Assembly (NCBI RefSeq): GCF_025995235.1
Contig: NZ_BAPT01000001.1
Coordinates: forward strand, 62,001 to 126,000
DNA length: 64,000 nt
Direction: 5' to 3'
Origin: Ameyamaea chiangmaiensis
GTDB lineage: Bacteria; Pseudomonadota; Alphaproteobacteria; Acetobacterales; Acetobacteraceae
Positions 61,838 through 64,000 of the stretch are shown piece by piece. The position numbers and the translations under genes were made by a program. The notes under the pieces were generated by a model, which saw nothing but the letters and a program-made list of their open reading frames with translations, had not been told where the DNA came from and ran no database searches. Every line of letters begins with the position of its first letter. Within the stretch, counting starts at the first letter, position 1.

Positions 61838-63742
61838 ATGCCCGCTACGATCTATCGTAACGCCCTCCTGTTCGATGGGTCGGACGCCTTGCCGGTTTTG
61901 ATGGATGTCGCGGTCCGGGACGGACGGATCGCGGCGCTGGGGCGCGAACTGCCGTCGCAGTCCGACGCGCGAGAGGTCGCATGTGATGGCCTTTGGCTGA
62001 TGCCCGGTCTGCTCGACATCCACACCCATCTGGACCTGGAGGTGGAACTCGCGCCCGGGCTGGGCGAGGTCGTGCGTCATGGCACCACGACCGTGGTCAT
62101 GAGCAACTGTTCCATCGGCATCACTTACGGCCACCAGCGACGTGACGGTGAGGATCCGATCGTCGACTGTTTCGCGCGGGTGGAAAACATGCCGCGCTCG
62201 GTCCTGACGCGTGTGGCGGACACGTGCACGTGGACCACGTCGCAAGGGTATCTCGATCATCTCGAGAGTCTTCCGCTGGGCCCCAATGTGGTGCCGATGA
62301 TTCCACACTCGATGCTGCGGATCGAGGTGATGGGGCTGACCGGTTCGATCACCCGTCGCCCGTCGCGGCGGGACATCGACGCCATGGCCGCCCTGCTGGA
62401 GCAGGGCATGGCGCAGGGGTTTGCCGGGTTTTCCACCGACGCGCTGCCGTTTCACTTTCTTGCCAACGCCCCGAACAAGCGGCGCAAGATACCGACCCAG
62501 TATGCGCCGTACCGCGAACTCCGGCGTCTGACCGGCATCGTCCGGCGCTATGGCCGTCTATGGCAGGCCACCCCGCCCAAGGACGATATCGTGGCGGCGG
62601 TTCGTGGTTTTCTTCTGACCAGCGGACGTTTGCACCGGACGCCTTTGCGGACCACCGTTCTGGCGGCGCTCGATCTGCAGACCAACCGCGCGGCCATGCA
62701 TCTGTGCCTGCTGTTGTCGCGCATCCTGAACTCGCGCCTTGTGGGCGGGCAGTTTCGCTTTCAGGCGCTGTCGTCGCCCTTTCGGATCTGGAGCGACGGG
62801 GCCATCAATCCCGTGGCGGACGAGGTCCATGCCTTTCGCGCGCTGAACGAACTCGAGCTCGACGATCGGGACGGACGCCGTCGCATCCTCGACGACCCCG
62901 AGTGGGTTCGGGCGTTTCGCACGATGTGGCTGAAGGGCAAGACGGGGCTGAGCTGGGCGCGGCTGATGCGTGCGCTTCGTCTGGAGCATGTCGTGCTGAC
63001 CCGCAATCTCGCGGATATGACCGTCGCCGAGGCCCCGCTCGCGCATTGGGCGGGGGAGACGCTGGAGCGTCCGTGGCGCCGGCTGCGGACGTTTCAGGCC
63101 ACGGGCGGCCGGACGGGCGCGCGCGATGCGGCCGAGGCCGCGTTTTTCGCGACATGCCCCGATCCGATCAACGACGATGCCGCCTTCTTTCTCCACCTGT
63201 TGCGGGCATGGGATACCGATCTTCGGTGGGAGACCGTGTTCGCCAACCGAAATCCGAAAACCCTGCGATCCCTACTGTTTCATCCGCAGACACTGCCCGG
63301 CTTCAACGACAGCGGCGCCCATCTCGCCAATATCGGGTTCTATGACGGCAATCTGCGCACGTTGAAGATCGCGCAGGCGATGGATGCACCTGAAGGTGGC
63401 CTGCGCATGGTCGCGCGGGCGGTTCATCGTCTCACCGGGTTGCCGGCCGCGTTCTTCGGCCTGAATACCGGCCGGATCGTGCCGGGCGCGCAGGCCGATC
63501 TGTGCCTGATCGATCCTGTCGCCCTGTCGGCCTGGGACCCGGAAGCCACCCACCGGTGTCTCGACCGGGCCGAATTTAGCTGCCGCCAGGTGGTCAATCG
63601 GCCCGACGGCGTGGTGCGGGCGGTCATGGTCGGTGGAACGATGGTGTGGGAAGACGGTGCATTCACCGATCGTCTGGGCACCGAGGCGTGTGGCCGGGTG
63701 ATGCGCGGTGCGAATCACCCTCTGGAGCGTGCGCGCGCCTGA
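61838..63742 (+). CDS. Amidohydrolase of the N-acyl-D-amino-acid deacylase type
   Basis: 634 residues from the ATG at 61838, longer than the usual 480-580. The metal site HxH is in LLDIHTHLDLEVE, followed by HGTTTVVMSNCSIG (the Cys/Ser ligand zone of D-aminoacylases) and a late GFNDSGAHLANIGFYDG with catalytic Asp and His. It ends in a composite beta-domain (ADLCLIDP..., GGTMVWEDGAFTDR). The family deacylates N-acyl-D-amino acids or cleaves cyclic imides. The extra length lies in the middle, near residues 215-430. Substrate unknown. Confidence 0.82.
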   Translation: MPATIYRNALLFDGSDALPVLMDVAVRDGRIAALGRELPSQSDAREVACDGLWLMPGLLDIHTHLDLEVELAPGLGEVVRHGTTTVVMSNCSIGITYGHQRRDGEDPIVDCFARVENMPRSVLTRVADTCTWTTSQGYLDHLESLPLGPNVVPMIPHSMLRIEVMGLTGSITRRPSRRDIDAMAALLEQGMAQGFAGFSTDALPFHFLANAPNKRRKIPTQYAPYRELRRLTGIVRRYGRLWQATPPKDDIVAAVRGFLLTSGRLHRTPLRTTVLAALDLQTNRAAMHLCLLLSRILNSRLVGGQFRFQALSSPFRIWSDGAINPVADEVHAFRALNELELDDRDGRRRILDDPEWVRAFRTMWLKGKTGLSWARLMRALRLEHVVLTRNLADMTVAEAPLAHWAGETLERPWRRLRTFQATGGRTGARDAAEAAFFATCPDPINDDAAFFLHLLRAWDTDLRWETVFANRNPKTLRSLLFHPQTLPGFNDSGAHLANIGFYDGNLRTLKIAQAMDAPEGGLRMVARAVHRLTGLPAAFFGLNTGRIVPGAQADLCLIDPVALSAWDPEATHRCLDRAEFSCRQVVNRPDGVVRAVMVGGTMVWEDGAFTDRLGTEACGRVMRGANHPLERARA

Positions 63743-63939
63743 TGGCGCCGGTGCGTTCGAACGAAGGGTAGGCGACGCCGACCGGCGATGGGCACGTGTT
63801 CCACGATCGGTCCGAACAAAATCGGGAGCCACTTGCCGCCGCGGGCGTTGTTCGCGCGGGCGCGCCGGGCCGGTGACGGTTTCGATCTGCGGCCGGCGCG
63901 TCGACCTTTCTGCCTTTTACACGACGACAAAGGGATAGC

Positions 63940-64000
63940 ATGACTCACCACGAGACGGGCGCGGCCCGTCGCCAGGACGCCTTTGTTCTGGATGGTCTCA
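63940..64000 (+). CDS. Start of an unidentified gene, cut by the right edge
   Basis: An ATG at 63940 with AAAGGGA 5-10 bases upstream opens MTHHETGAARRQDAFVLDGL and runs off the window. Twenty residues are too few to name a family. The 197 bp between this start and the amidohydrolase gene hold no other supported gene. Confidence 0.45.
   Translation, partial: MTHHETGAARRQDAFVLDGL

Noticed and set aside
61977..61987. GTCGCATGTGA, similar to an arm of the 12670-12720 inverted repeat
   Set aside because: It lies inside the amidohydrolase coding sequence without a partner arm, so it is most likely chance.

Overview
The window looks like chromosome from a GC-rich alphaproteobacterium, most likely an acetic acid bacterium (Acetobacteraceae) or a close relative. 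Four things point there: a complete pqqABCDE operon; a circularly permuted two-piece tmRNA gene with tag ANDNSEVLAVAA next to an alphaproteobacterial-type sspB; a CtrA-type box (TTAA-N7-TTAA) near an flbT gene; and sugar and polyol kinases. I see no insertion sequence, prophage, CRISPR array or tRNA. Genes are packed tightly, with many ATGA, GTGA or TTGA stop-start overlaps.

Layout. 0-4.5 kb: 5' part of glutaminase, Rieske oxygenase, uracil-DNA glycosylase, M20 amidohydrolase and a LysR regulator. 4.5-10 kb: TonB-dependent receptor, penicillin-acylase-type Ntn hydrolase and a small secreted protein, divergent from the LysR gene. 10-12.6 kb: LrgAB pair, aldo/keto reductase, small exported protein. 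12.7-19.5 kb: tripartite RND efflux operon with a divergent TetR regulator. 19.5-22.3 kb: Fe/B12-type ABC importer. 22.4-23.2 kb: flbT unit with an unknown 47-residue ORF. 23.2-26.6 kb: pqqABCDE plus a coupled 75-residue gene. 26.9-30.6 kb: xylulokinase and a fused glycosyltransferase. 30.6-35 kb: thyX, tmRNA, sspB, class I fumarase, VOC protein. 35-38.8 kb: two overlapping GT2-family glycosyltransferase genes. 38.9-44 kb: lytic transglycosylase/SPOR, DUF1489, exported nucleoside hydrolase and M3 peptidase. 44-56.6 kb: polyol locus. 56.6-64 kb: exported protein, second TonB receptor, SDR/TetR pair, PaiB-like protein, D-aminoacylase-type amidohydrolase and the start of a further gene.

The most interesting block is the polyol locus. 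Two operons diverge from one control region. One encodes an EryA-like FGGY kinase, a GlpD/EryB-like flavoprotein, a class I aldolase-like protein, a fused DhaK-DhaL kinase and an SDR. The other encodes a CUT2 ABC importer, an EryH/LerI-type triose-phosphate-isomerase homologue and a DeoR regulator. It mixes parts of the known erythritol (EryA/EryB/EryH) and erythrulose (DhaK-type kinase, LerI) pathways. It has no visible EryC or EryI/RpiB, and adds an aldolase-like protein that I do not know from those loci. I infer a variant C4-polyol or ketotetrose pathway.

Secondary points are a leader hairpin that would bury the flbT ribosome-binding site, the LysR/TonB receptor/acylase unit with a strong inverted repeat upstream, and a beta-rich module found three times in two adjacent glycosyltransferases.
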